Positions 25,411 to 34,170 are shown, counted from the stretch's first letter. The stretch is DNA of 64,000 nt from Streptomyces sp. NBC_01445 (GCF_035918235.1 NZ_CP109485.1:186001-250000); one strand, 5' to 3'. Notes: generated by a model not told the origin, from the sequence alone. Program-made: numbers and translations.

Positions 25411-26712
25411 ATGGTCGCTCTGACCGACGAAGAGAAGTCCATGCGCGACGGCCGTGACGGCGACGCCGTCGCGGCGGCGATGGACCTGCTCATCAGGTAC
25501 GCCGACGCCCTGGGCGCCGAGCACCTGTGCGAGACACGCAATGTGGCGGGGACCAACACCCAGCCCTCGCCCGCCAAGACGAAGCTGTTCGAGGAGGGCG
25601 GCTGGTCGAAGGCGTTCGCGGTGATCAGCCTCGACTGCGACGACGACATCACGGTGCCGCAGATGAAGGTGCCGACCTGCCAGCTCCAGCACGGCTTCGG
25701 CAACGACGCGCTGGGGATCATGCCGTACTCCGAGCGCAACATCGAGCTGCAGGCCGACGCCGAGTCGTTCTACAGCTCCAAGGGCGTCAACGTCCTGGCC
25801 ACGTGCACTCCGTACCAGGTGGGCAACCTGCCGACCTACGGCGAGCACGTCGCCTGGATGGAGTCCTCGGCGGTGGTGTACGCCAACTCGGTCCTCGGCG
25901 CGCGCACCAACTGCGAAGGGGGCGCCTCGACCGGGTCGGCGAGCATCACCGGCCGGATCCCCTGCTGGGGCAACCACCTGGTGGAGAACCGGTACGGCAC
26001 CCATCTGATCGAGTCCGGGCTGCGGATGACCGGCTTCCAGGACTGGGGCATGTTCGGCTACTTCGTTGGCGACGCGGTCATGGAGGCGCGGCCGGTCATG
26101 GTCGGCGACCTCGGCCAGCCCGACCTGGCGGACCTGAAGCACTTCGGTGCGGCCGCCGCCTCCTCGGGCGGCGTCGAGATGTACCACATCCCTGGACGCA
26201 CCCCCGACGCGCCGACCCTGGAGGCCGCCTTCGGCGGCGCCGCCCCGCCCGAGCCGCTGCACTACGGCGAGGCGGAGCGCCGCGCGATGTACGACTCGCT
26301 CAACTCCATCGGGAACAGCGAGGACGTCGACTTCGTGCTGATCGGCTGCCCGCACGCCTCGCTCGAGCAGATCGGCCGGGTCGCGCGGGCGCTCGAGGGC
26401 CGCACCCTGTCGGCCGGGACCGAACTGTGGGTCATGACGCCGCGCGCGCTGCGTTCCGTCGCGGACCGCAACGGGTGGACGGCCACCATCGAGGGCGCCG
26501 GGGGACGGGTCCTGACCGACTCCTGCCCGGCCATGTCGCGGGTGGCGCCGGCGGGCACCAAGGTGTTCGCCACGGACTCGGCCAAGCAGGCCCACTACCT
26601 GCCGGCGATCCTCGGCATCGAGGCCTGGTTCGGCACCACCGAGGAGTGCGTCGACGCCGCCGTGACCGGCCGCTGGCGCGGCTCGCTGGCCCCCGCGGCG
26701 GTGGTCCGATGA
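25411..26712 (+). CDS. Aconitase X, large (catalytic) subunit
   Basis: 433 residues of the aconitase X (DUF521) catalytic family. The three Fe-S ligand cysteines are present: Cys168 (RTNCEGGASTGSASI), Cys313 (LIGCPHASLEQIG) and Cys372 (LTDSCPAMSRV). Characterised relatives are cis-3-hydroxy-L-proline dehydratase in bacteria and phosphomevalonate dehydratase in archaea. GGAGGAG lies just before the ATG. The stop overlaps the small-subunit start (ATGA), so both are co-translated. It probably acts after or before the IlvD-type dehydratase in the same pathway. Confidence 0.94.
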   Translation: MVALTDEEKSMRDGRDGDAVAAAMDLLIRYADALGAEHLCETRNVAGTNTQPSPAKTKLFEEGGWSKAFAVISLDCDDDITVPQMKVPTCQLQHGFGNDALGIMPYSERNIELQADAESFYSSKGVNVLATCTPYQVGNLPTYGEHVAWMESSAVVYANSVLGARTNCEGGASTGSASITGRIPCWGNHLVENRYGTHLIESGLRMTGFQDWGMFGYFVGDAVMEARPVMVGDLGQPDLADLKHFGAAAASSGGVEMYHIPGRTPDAPTLEAAFGGAAPPEPLHYGEAERRAMYDSLNSIGNSEDVDFVLIGCPHASLEQIGRVARALEGRTLSAGTELWVMTPRALRSVADRNGWTATIEGAGGRVLTDSCPAMSRVAPAGTKVFATDSAKQAHYLPAILGIEAWFGTTEECVDAAVTGRWRGSLAPAAVVR

Positions 26713-27164
26713 CCAGCGTCGCAGAACCCCGGCGGCTTGTGCTCCGCGGCCGCGGCATCGTGCCGGGGCGCGTCGAGGGCGAGGCCCTGGTCTCCCACGA
26801 GACCATCTCCGGCTGGGGCGGGATCGATCCGGCCACTGGCACCATCGTCGAGCGCAGGCACGAGCTCTACGGCGTCTGCTTCACCGGCAAGGTGCTGGTC
26901 TTCCCGGGGGCGAAGGGCTCCTCAGGCTGGTCCGGCTTCTTCCAGTCGACCCGCCTCATGGGCACCGCACCGCTGGCGATGGTCTTCACCAACCTGACCA
27001 CCAAGGCCGCCCTGGGCGCGATCGTGACCCGCGTCCCCACGGTGACCGAGCTCGACGACGACCCGGTCGCCAGGATCGCGACCGGCGACCGCGTCGAGGT
27101 CGACGCCGACAACGGGCTGGTGGTGGTGCACGGCCCGTGGCCGCGGGCAGATCATCCGCGGTGA
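26709..27164 (+). CDS. Aconitase X, small (swivel) subunit
   Basis: 151 residues, the DUF126 swivel domain. Motifs are GEALVSHETISGWGGIDPAT, GKVLVFPGAKGSSGWSGFFQ and ALGAIVTRVPTVTELDD. The SGW and PGAKGSSGW loops contribute to the active site at the subunit interface. The four-base ATGA overlap with the large subunit fixes the start. A relic of the same domain lies at 20654-20860. It is the last gene before a strong terminator. Confidence 0.93.
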   Translation: MTSVAEPRRLVLRGRGIVPGRVEGEALVSHETISGWGGIDPATGTIVERRHELYGVCFTGKVLVFPGAKGSSGWSGFFQSTRLMGTAPLAMVFTNLTTKAALGAIVTRVPTVTELDDDPVARIATGDRVEVDADNGLVVVHGPWPRADHPR

Positions 27165-27186
27165 CGAGTCCGCGCCCCGCCCGCGG

Positions 27187-27227
27187 CTCGGGGGCCGTCA
27201 CCGACTTCACCGGTGACGGCCCCCGAG
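27187..27227 (+). terminator. Strong hairpin after the aconitase X genes
   Basis: A perfect 17-bp stem (CTCGGGGGCCGTCACCG with its complement) with a 7-nt loop, 22 bp after the small-subunit stop codon. It should end the importer-to-aconitase operon and separate it from the IclR gene. Confidence 0.85.
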
Positions 27228-27388
27228 GCGCGGGTGACCGGTCGGACACCCTCGGCCCGCCCCGCCCCGGCGACCTGGGCGGGGCCGTACGGTAGCCCTC
27301 ATATCGCCCCGCGCCCGCCCGTACACGATCGGGCGCGCCTTGCTCCCGGCCCTCTCCCGCCAGGAGCCCGAGCATCCCGGAGCCGCCG

Positions 27389-28201
27389 GTGCCTGGTAAA
27401 AGCGCAGCGACGGGTGGGCGCGACGCCCGTTCCCTCAGCGTCCGCACACTCGACGTGCTGGGCGCTTTCGGCGCCGCCCGCCCGCGGCTCACCCTCTCCG
27501 AGGTGTCCCGGGCGAGCGGCCTCTCCCTCACGACCACCCACCGCATCGTCACCGACCTCATCGAGTGGGGCGCGCTGGAAGAGGCCGACGGCGGCTACCA
27601 GATCGGACTCCGGCTCTGGGAGGCGGCGTGCGCGGCGCCCCGCGGGCTCGCCCTGCGGGAGACCGCGCTGCCCGCGATGGAGGACCTCTACGAGGCGACC
27701 CACGAGAACGTGCAGCTGGCCGTGCGCGAGGGGCTCGAGGTCGTCTACGTGGAGCGCATCACCGGCCGTGGCGCGATCCGGGTCCTCACCAAGGTCGGCG
27801 GGCGCTTCGCCCTGCCGGCCACCGGCGTCGGACTCGTCCTGCTGGCACACGCTCCTCGGGTGGTCCAGGAGCGGGTGCTGGCCGAGCCGTTGCGGCGCTG
27901 GACGCCGTACACCGTCACCGACCCCGCGGTGCTCCGCAAGATGCTCGCCGAAGTGCGTGGCGCCGGGTCGGCCCTCAGCGACCGTCAGGTGACCGAGGAC
28001 GCGTTGTCGGTCGCCTGCCCCGTGCGTGGCGCGGGCGGCGAGGTGGTGGCGGCGCTCTCCGTCGTGGTCCGCTCCGACGGCCCCCTCACCCTGACGGCGC
28101 TGACCCCCGCGGTACAGGCGGCGAGCCGCAGCATCTCCCGCGCCCTGGGCTGGGAACCGACCCGGCCGACCCGTGGCCGGCGTCTGCTGGACGCGGGCTG
28201 A
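27389..28201 (+). CDS. IclR-family regulator
   Basis: 270 residues. The winged helix (about 15-75) reads SVRTLDVLGAFGAARPRLTL and SGLSLTTTHRIVTDLIEWGA; the GAF-like effector domain (about 90-260) has VREGLEVVYVERITGRGAIR and CPVRGAGGEVVAALSVVV. IclR proteins commonly sense the first acid of a catabolic route. It lies between the two enzyme groups and is probably the regulator of the Rieske operon that follows. GTG start with GGAG 6 nt upstream. Confidence 0.93.
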   Translation: MPGKSAATGGRDARSLSVRTLDVLGAFGAARPRLTLSEVSRASGLSLTTTHRIVTDLIEWGALEEADGGYQIGLRLWEAACAAPRGLALRETALPAMEDLYEATHENVQLAVREGLEVVYVERITGRGAIRVLTKVGGRFALPATGVGLVLLAHAPRVVQERVLAEPLRRWTPYTVTDPAVLRKMLAEVRGAGSALSDRQVTEDALSVACPVRGAGGEVVAALSVVVRSDGPLTLTALTPAVQAASRSISRALGWEPTRPTRGRRLLDAG

Positions 28202-28253
28202 GGTCCGTGGGCGTGGGCTGAGAGCCCGTCAGGCGCGAGCTGAAATTCCTTTC

Positions 28254-28270
28254 CTTCCGTACATCGGAAG
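28254..28270. promoter_or_regulatory. Candidate IclR operator
   Basis: CTTCCG and CGGAAG flank a 5-bp centre (TACAT), 106 bp upstream of the Rieske oxygenase start. Size and symmetry fit an IclR site. There is no direct evidence of binding. Confidence 0.4.
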
Positions 28271-28376
28271 TGCCCTGGGCCGCAGAGGGCCGCGTCGGTC
28301 AACGTGAGGCAACCCGGTCGTCGCACCGGACCCCGGACGGGGTTCGGCCGGGCGAGAGACACACAAGGAGACACCG

Positions 28377-29444
28377 ATGCCCAGTTGGCCTGTGAACCAG
28401 TGGTACGTCGCCGCCTACAGTGAAGAGATCGGCGACGGCCTGCTCGGACGCACGATCTGCGGAGAGCCGCTCGTCTTCTACCGGACCGGCGAGGGCGAGG
28501 TCGTCGCGCTGGCCGACCGGTGCGTGCACCGCCGGTACCCGCTGTCGCTCAGCCACCTCAAGGACGACCAGATCGTCTGCGGCTACCACGGCTTCACCTA
28601 CGACAAGACCGGCGCCTGCGTCGCCGCACCGGCCCAGAAGCGGATCCCGCGCACGGCCCGCGTCCCCGCCTGGACGGTCCGCGAGCAGGACTCGCTGGTG
28701 TGGGTCTGGATCGGTGACCAGGAGCTGGCCGACGAGGCGCTGATCCCGCGGGCGCCGTGGCTGGACTCGCCCAACTACACGGTCGTCCGCGGCATGGAGC
28801 CGCTCAAGGCGCGCTACAGCCTGCTGGTCGACAACCTGATGGACCTTTCCCACGAGACCTACCTCCACGGCGGCTACATCGGCACGCCGGAGGTCGCCGA
28901 GACGCCGATCACGACCGAGGTCGACGAGGACGCCAACGTCGTCTACGTGAGCCGCCACATGGACGACGCCGAGTGCCCGCCGTTCTACTCCAAGTCCACG
29001 GGCATCGATGGCCGGATCACCCGCTGGCAGGACGTCGAGTACCACGCGCCGTGCCTCTACCTGCTGCACAGCCGGATCGCCCCGGCCGGCGTCCTGCCGC
29101 CGCAGGAGGGCCCGGACGACAAGGCCTTCCACGTCGAGGTGACCTACGGGATCACCCCGTCGACCGAGCACGAGACCCTGGACTTCTGGATGGTCTCGCG
29201 TGACTTCGCGCTCGACGACGAGGAGGTCACCGAGTTCCTCGCGACCAACAACCACACGGTGGTCATGCAGGACGTCGTTGCGCTCGACCTGCTCGAAAAG
29301 GTCGTCGAGGGCGAGAAGGAGAACTACCAGGAGCTGTCGATCAACATCGACACCGGCGCCCTGGCCGCCCGCCGGATCCTCACCAAGCTGGTCGCCCAGG
29401 GCGAGGAGAGGACGGCCGCGGCGAAGGCGGTGACCGCGCCATGA
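28377..29444 (+). CDS. Rieske oxygenase, VanA-like
   Basis: 355 residues. The N-terminal Rieske [2Fe-2S] domain has C49-x-H51 (RCVHRRYPLS) and C68-x2-H71 (CGYHGFTYD). The catalytic domain has the mononuclear iron site D156-x2-H159-x4-H164 (LMDLSHETYLHGG). Length and MPSWPVNQWYVAAY at the start match vanillate O-demethylase-type oxygenases, which remove O- or N-methyl groups or hydroxylate. AAGGAGA precedes the ATG. The stop overlaps the next start (ATGA); the electron donor is the VanB-type reductase two genes on. Confidence 0.93.
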   Translation: MPSWPVNQWYVAAYSEEIGDGLLGRTICGEPLVFYRTGEGEVVALADRCVHRRYPLSLSHLKDDQIVCGYHGFTYDKTGACVAAPAQKRIPRTARVPAWTVREQDSLVWVWIGDQELADEALIPRAPWLDSPNYTVVRGMEPLKARYSLLVDNLMDLSHETYLHGGYIGTPEVAETPITTEVDEDANVVYVSRHMDDAECPPFYSKSTGIDGRITRWQDVEYHAPCLYLLHSRIAPAGVLPPQEGPDDKAFHVEVTYGITPSTEHETLDFWMVSRDFALDDEEVTEFLATNNHTVVMQDVVALDLLEKVVEGEKENYQELSINIDTGALAARRILTKLVAQGEERTAAAKAVTAP

Positions 29445-29707
29445 GCAGCCCCAACCAGGCCGGTCCCGCCGCCCCCGTGCGCGCGGACCTGCCGGCGCCG
29501 ACCAAGATGCTCAAGGGGCGGACCGTCTACCGGGTGGTGTGGAAGCTCAACACCGACGTGCTCGTCGGCTACTGCTGGTGCGGCACCGCCCACGAGGACA
29601 CCGACCCCATCGCCCTGTGGGAGTGGCTCCTGGCGCACCCGGACACGCACGGCGGCCGGACCGACTCCGCCGTACCCGACCCCGAGCCGGAGCTGGTGGA
29701 CGCGTGA
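29441..29707 (+). CDS. Small CxC protein of unknown function
   Basis: 88 residues, overlapping the oxygenase stop by ATGA and the reductase start by GTGA, so it is translated in step with both. The middle reads VYRVVWKLNTDVLVGYCWCG, then HEDTDPIALWEWLLAHP. It has a Cys-Trp-Cys pair and one nearby His, too few for a normal Rieske or ferredoxin site. N- and C-termini are disordered. It may assemble with, or protect, the oxygenase. No known family is recognised. Confidence 0.8.
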   Translation: MSSPNQAGPAAPVRADLPAPTKMLKGRTVYRVVWKLNTDVLVGYCWCGTAHEDTDPIALWEWLLAHPDTHGGRTDSAVPDPEPELVDA

Positions 29708-30663
29708 ACACTGAGATCGAGCTGGAGCTGGTCGTCGCGGCCGCCACGGAGCCCGCCGCGGACGTCCGGCTACTCGAACTGCGCAGCCCCGACGGGGCCG
29801 AGCTGCCTGCCTGGTGTGCCGGGGCCCACATCGACCTGCTGCTCGACGACGGGCTGGTGCGGCAGTACTCGCTGTGCGGCGATCCGGACGACCGCAGCAG
29901 CTGGCAGGTCGCCGTGCTGCGCGAGCCGGAAAGCCGCGGCGGTTCGGCGCACGTCCACGACAAGCTCGGCGTGGGCGATCCGATCAAGGCACGCGGTCCG
30001 CGCAACAACTTCGAGCTGGAGCCGGCGGCGGCATACGTCTTCGTGGCGGGCGGCATCGGCATCACGCCGATCCTCCCGATGCTCGCCTCGGCCGACGCAG
30101 CCGGTGCCGACTGGCGGCTCTACTACGGTGGCCGCACCCGGGGCTCGATGGCCTTCGTGGACGACCTTGTGGCGCGCCACGGCGACCGCGTCGTCGTCCG
30201 CCCGCAGGACGAGACCGGACTCCTCGACCTGGCCGGGATCGTCGCAGGCCGTCCGGATGGCGCGCCGATCTACTGCTGCGGGCCGGCGCCGCTCCTCGAT
30301 GCCCTGGAGTGCGTGTGCACGCCCCTGCCGTCCGGCACGCTGCGCACCGAACGGTTCACGGCGCTCGAGGCCGACCCGGACGCCGTCTTTGAGGGTTTCG
30401 AGGTCGAGCTGACCGACTCCGGACAGGTTCTACAGGTGCCTGCCGACAAAACGATCCTCGACGTGATGGAGGAGGCCGGCATCGAGGTCCTCTCCTCCTG
30501 CCGGGAAGGCACCTGCGGCACCTGCGAGACCGGCGTCCTGTCGGGCACGATCGACCACCGCGACGTCCTGCTGACGCCCGACGAGCGAGCGGCCAACGAT
30601 GTGATGTTCGTCTGCGTCTCCCGGGCCGCCCCCGGCTGCTCGAGGCTGGTCCTCGAACGCTGA
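29704..30663 (+). CDS. VanB-type oxygenase reductase
   Basis: 319 residues of the phthalate-dioxygenase-reductase/VanB family. An FMN-binding barrel (RQYSLCGDPDD at about 55-65) is followed by the NAD domain (FVAGGIGITPILPML at about 110-125, CCGPAPLLDALE). The C-terminal plant-type [2Fe-2S] domain has Cys266-x4-Cys271-x2-Cys274-x29-Cys304. It passes electrons from NADH through FMN to the Rieske oxygenase. The GTG start overlaps the 88-aa gene's stop. It is the last gene of the operon. Confidence 0.94.
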   Translation: MNTEIELELVVAAATEPAADVRLLELRSPDGAELPAWCAGAHIDLLLDDGLVRQYSLCGDPDDRSSWQVAVLREPESRGGSAHVHDKLGVGDPIKARGPRNNFELEPAAAYVFVAGGIGITPILPMLASADAAGADWRLYYGGRTRGSMAFVDDLVARHGDRVVVRPQDETGLLDLAGIVAGRPDGAPIYCCGPAPLLDALECVCTPLPSGTLRTERFTALEADPDAVFEGFEVELTDSGQVLQVPADKTILDVMEEAGIEVLSSCREGTCGTCETGVLSGTIDHRDVLLTPDERAANDVMFVCVSRAAPGCSRLVLER

Positions 30664-30689
30664 CGGCGGTCACCGCAGCCACGGAACGA

Positions 30690-30836
30690 CGAAGGTCGAC
30701 GTACGGGATGCACTCGGCCGGCGGGTGGTCGGTATCCGTGTCGAGGTAGTGCTCGGAGAGGTCATGGAAGACCCGGAGAACTGCTGCTTCGGCGAGGGTG
30801 CGGAGGATCTGGTGTTGGCGAACTCCCTGACACGCT
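30690..30836 (-). other. Possible coding relic
   Basis: A minus-strand frame reads HQILRTLAEAAVLRVFHDLS and EHYLDTDTDHPPAECIPYV, which looks like genuine protein but has no start and no stop in a sensible place. Family not recognised. Confidence 0.3.
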
Positions 30837-31793
30837 CTACTCGACACGCGCGTGATCGATGAACGCGGTCAACGCGTCCACGGTCGCGTCGGGCTGCTCG
30901 TCGGGAATGAAGTGCCCGGCTTCCGGGATGACGACGCCGGTCACGTTCTCTGCCCAGGGACTGAGGGAGGCGGCCATGTCGGGGATCGAGCCGTGGGAGC
31001 TGGAGATTCCCAGGACCGGGATGGTCAAGTGCCCTCGTCCGGAAGCGAGAGCGTCCTGGTTCTTGCGCGCTGATTCCGTGGCGTCGCGGAAGTAGGCGAG
31101 AGCCGCCCGGAGCCCTCCCTCGGCTGCGATGGAGGCGGCGTAGTGGTCGATGTCGGTGCTGTCAAACGTGTCCGGAGACAGTGTCTTGGCCCTCAGGAAC
31201 CAGGCCACGTAGTCACGCTCGCGGCCGGTGATCAGCGTCTCGGGCAGTTCGGGCAACACGTGGAATGCCAAGTGCCAGGTTTTCCAGGCCTGTTCGGGAT
31301 CCGTTGGGATGGCGTCCGGGAGGGTGATTCCGGGAATGCCGGCGTCGAGCAGGGCCACGCCGTGCAGGCGGTCTTGGTACCTCAGGGCGAGCGAGAAGGC
31401 GACGCAGGCCCCGATGTCGTGGGCGACGAGCCAGTACTTCGGCACGTTGAGCGCGGTCAACGCGGCCTGTATGCGCGAAGCGACGGTGTGAGTGTCGTAG
31501 CCCCCTTGGGGGCGATCGGAGTGGCCCTGTCCCGGCAGGTCGATCGCGATCACGCGGAAGCGCTCGGCAAGGCGCGGCATCGCCTTGTGCCAAGCCCACC
31601 AGGTCTGCGGGAATCCGGCGAGCAGCACGACGGTGGGGCCGCTCGACCGACCGCCTTCCACGGCGTGAAGCCGGACTCCTTCCGCATCGACCCAGCGGTG
31701 GGCGAAGCCCGCGAGGTCACGCAGCGGCAGCCCAGAGACCTGGCTCTGACCGGGAGAGCCGTTCGGGCCGATGGCGGTGTCGGGGTCGGTCAT
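30837..31793 (-). CDS. Alpha/beta hydrolase, epoxide-hydrolase-like
   Basis: 318 residues. The oxyanion region is VVLLAGFPQTWWAWHKAMP; the nucleophile elbow VAHDIGACVAFSLALRY has Asp rather than Ser, as in epoxide hydrolases and haloacetate dehalogenases. The catalytic His is in VVIPEAGHFIPDEQP. A lid domain spans about 165-240. It is divergent from a TetR regulator 90 bp away, which probably represses it. TAGACT lies 6 nt before the ATG and there is no SD, so a leaderless mRNA is likely. Confidence 0.92.
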   Translation of the reverse strand: MTDPDTAIGPNGSPGQSQVSGLPLRDLAGFAHRWVDAEGVRLHAVEGGRSSGPTVVLLAGFPQTWWAWHKAMPRLAERFRVIAIDLPGQGHSDRPQGGYDTHTVASRIQAALTALNVPKYWLVAHDIGACVAFSLALRYQDRLHGVALLDAGIPGITLPDAIPTDPEQAWKTWHLAFHVLPELPETLITGRERDYVAWFLRAKTLSPDTFDSTDIDHYAASIAAEGGLRAALAYFRDATESARKNQDALASGRGHLTIPVLGISSSHGSIPDMAASLSPWAENVTGVVIPEAGHFIPDEQPDATVDALTAFIDHARVE

Positions 31794-31799
31794 GCCCCG

Positions 31800-31805
31800 A
31801 GTCTA
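31800..31805 (-). promoter_or_regulatory. -10 element of the hydrolase gene
   Basis: TAGACT, 6 nt upstream of the ATG. An imperfect palindrome (CTAT...ATAG) about 20 bp further upstream may be the TetR operator. Confidence 0.5.
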
Positions 31806-31883
31806 ACAAATCTTGGACTATTCAGTTCAGGATAGGATGAACAAGGCCACGCTGGACTGGCTCAAGAACGGGGTGTATGCGGT

Positions 31884-32477
31884 ATGGCCGGAAAGAAGCA
31901 GTTCGACGTGGACATCGTGCTCGACGCGGCGATGTTCCAGTTCTGGCGGGCCGGGTACGCCGACACCTCACTCGACGACGTCTGCAGGGCGACCGGACTG
32001 AACCGAAGTTCCATCTACTCCTCGTTCGGCGACAAGGACTCGCTCTACCTGCGCTGCCTGGACCGTTATGCCGTCCGGTATGGAGACAGGTACCAACAGG
32101 CGCTTTCCTCCGGCGCGTCCGGGGAACCGCTGCTGGCGATACGGGCGTTTTTTGAAGTCACCCTCAAACGCATCGCCGACCCCGACGTGCCGGACGGATG
32201 CCTGGTCGCTCAGACCGCGATGGCGACTCCAGTACTCAGCCCCGCTATCGCCACGCGTGCGATCGAAGCCGTGGGGCTTCAGCGTGCGCGGCTGCAGACC
32301 GCCTTGAACACCGCAGAGTTGGCCGAGGGCGACGCCGAGAACTACGCCACTCACATCACGGCGGTCAACCAATCCCTGGCTGTGATGAGCAGGGCCGGGG
32401 CGAGCCAGAAGCATCTCAGCGCGATCGTCGACATCAGCATGAGCGCGCTCTCACAGGCTTTGCACAACCAGGGCTAG
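31884..32477 (+). CDS. TetR/AcrR-family regulator
   Basis: 197 residues. The HTH (about 10-55) reads FWRAGYADTSLDDVCRATGL followed by NRSSIYSSFGDKDSLYLRCL; the ligand domain has LVAQTAMATPVLSPAIATRA. It looks like the AcrR/NemR-type branch with a C-terminal TetR_C_6-like region. It faces the hydrolase gene, and a single-target repressor of that gene is the simplest reading. The ATG at 31884 opens the conserved sequence; SD is weak. Confidence 0.92.
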   Translation: MAGKKQFDVDIVLDAAMFQFWRAGYADTSLDDVCRATGLNRSSIYSSFGDKDSLYLRCLDRYAVRYGDRYQQALSSGASGEPLLAIRAFFEVTLKRIADPDVPDGCLVAQTAMATPVLSPAIATRAIEAVGLQRARLQTALNTAELAEGDAENYATHITAVNQSLAVMSRAGASQKHLSAIVDISMSALSQALHNQG

Positions 32478-32667
32478 CTAGGCGCGGGCGGCGAAAGGCC
32501 CCTCCGCCCGACGCGATCACCTCCGAATACGCCGCGGGCCCAAACCACAAAATGCTCCTTGGCCCTCCCGACGCCGGCCGACCGGCATGCCGCCGCCGGC
32601 TACCCGGCGGCACGGGAAGGTGCCCCGAACCGGCGCGCGGTTCGGGGCCCCTTGCCACGAGTGGGCG

Positions 32668-32870
32668 ATCACAGCTCGATGTCGAGTCGTTCCACGTCGG
32701 TGAATTCCACCCCGAGGCCGTGTGCCCGGGAGTTGTACGCGCGGAAGTACATCTGCGCGAGGCCGTCGGCCGCAATCTGCTGGAGCTGCTGCTCGTTGGC
32801 TCCTTGCTCGTGGACGGTGAACAGGCGGTCGTCGTACTCGGGCGGCAGGGCCTGGGTGATGGCGCAACCC
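32668..32870 (-). pseudogene. Hypothetical protein, C-terminal fragment
   Basis: A frame without a start reads ITQALPPEYDDRLFTVHEQG, then LQQIAADGLAQMYFRAYNSR and FTDVERLDIEL before a natural stop. Residue usage looks real. The N-terminus is cut off at about 32875, where a truncated GNAT begins on the other strand. Family not recognised. Confidence 0.5.
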
Positions 32871-32888
32871 CCGTCTTAGGCCGACTGC

Positions 32889-33590
32889 AGTCAAGAGGTG
32901 AAGTCCACGCGGTCTTCTATCTCACTCCGGGCGGCCGCCTGGGCCTCACTGCCCTCTCTGTGGAGCAGGCCGACGCCCTCGCCGCTCACCTGGCCGGCCT
33001 CGGCCACTCGCCGTCCAACGTCATCGCGGACCGCGACACTGCCGACGCTTTCGCCGAGTCCTGGCAGCGGCACACGAGCGCGGCGCCGGTACCGCCTTTC
33101 TGGCGGACGCATCTCTACCGCCTCGGCACACTCACCCCACCGCAGCCGCGCCCGGAGGACCGGGGCGCCTCACGGGCGGGCAGGACCGTGAGCAAGTCGT
33201 GCACTGGTGCCTTGAGTTCTGTGTCGACGTCGGGAAGCAGCCCTCCATCGACTTGATTGACGCCGGCTCCTGGGACGACTCTCGTTTCGGCGACAGGCAC
33301 TTCACGTTCTGGGAGACCCCGGACGGCACCCCCGTCGCGATGGCGGCCGCGACCTCGATGGTCGGCGGCATGGACAGGGTGGACCCCGTCTACGCCCCGA
33401 CCCACCTCCGGGGTCGCGGCTACGCGGGCGCCGTGACGGTCGAGGCGAGCCGGGCAGCACTGGCTGCGGGCGCGACGGATGTCGTCCTGTTCACGGACCC
33501 GGACAACCCCACCAGCAATGCCCTCTACCAGCGCATCGGGTACGTCCACGTCGCCGACTTCGCCGGGTACAGGTTCTCCGGCCTTCACAG
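32889..33590 (+). pseudogene. GNAT acetyltransferase, truncated and frameshifted
   Basis: First frame: FYLTPGGRLGLTALSVEQAD, then IADRDTADAFAESWQRHTSA. Second frame after about 33170: WCLEFCVDVGKQPSIDLIDA, DDSRFGDRHFTFWETPDGTP and HLRGRGYAGAVTVEASRAAL, then DPDNPTSNALYQRIGYVHVA. This is a two-domain GNAT whose C-terminal half is complete. The start is missing and one frameshift separates the halves, so it cannot be functional as it stands. Confidence 0.8.
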
Positions 33591-33836
33591 CAGGGTCGGC
33601 GACGCTCGTAGCTCTCGCCTTCCTGTTCGGGGCGCGCAGCACAGCCAAGAGGGGCTCCCGCCCGAGCCCCCTGCAGGAACCGCTTCAACCGCGAGTCCAT
33701 CGACGGCCGTCGACGGAACGCCGCCCAGCACCCCAGCGGACTGACGCCGAACACCGTTTATGAACGCCCTCTTCCGATGCACAGACAGCTGCCAGGCTGA
33801 ACAGCTGAACCCCATCCCTCCCCCTTGGAGAGCACC

Positions 33837-34090
33837 GTGGATCTGAGCGCCAGCGGCGAACCCGTCATCGTGCAGGAGGAGACTCAGGTCGACGTCGGCG
33901 TCCGCCTTCGGCCGGGCACTGTCACCCTCACCCAGAATGGCAAGGACTTCGATGCGTACCACGCCCTGGTTAAGTTCGCTTCTGTCCAGAAGCAACCCTG
34001 GACAGCGCAGAAGGTCAAGTTCTCGGCCACGGGGACGGACGGCAAATCCGTGGGACTCACCGTGGATCTACTCCTCCTCGCCATGTCGAG
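33837..34090 (+). CDS. Hypothetical protein, possibly truncated
   Basis: GTG start after GGAGAG. The sequence VDLSASGEPVIVQEETQVDV, then FDAYHALVKFASVQKQPWTA, looks like a small beta-rich domain. Real residue usage fades near 34090, 48 bp before the 33-bp dispersed repeat, although the frame remains open to 34271. The 3' end may have been replaced by a rearrangement. Family not recognised. Confidence 0.45.
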
Positions 34091-34137
34091 CGGCCAGAGG
34101 GATCCGCCATCCCGCCCATGTCAGACTCCCACCGGGC

Positions 34138-34170
34138 CCCGTAAACGATCTCTGTGGCGTGGTGGTTGGT
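34138..34170 (-). repeat. 33-bp dispersed repeat, copy B
   Basis: Exact inverse copy of 17202-17234. Together they bracket 16.9 kb holding the IS701-type element, the catabolic cluster and the hydrolase/TetR pair. Confidence 0.9.

Noticed and set aside
24090..25742. Long minus-strand frame (550 codons) across the FAD enzyme and aconitase X
   Set aside because: It crosses two real genes in antisense and has only G+C-driven openness.
20902..30663. Reading the catabolic cluster as a secondary-metabolite biosynthetic cluster
   Set aside because: No assembly-line, terpene, RiPP or tailoring set is present; importer, dehydratases and oxygenase with reductase fit degradation better.
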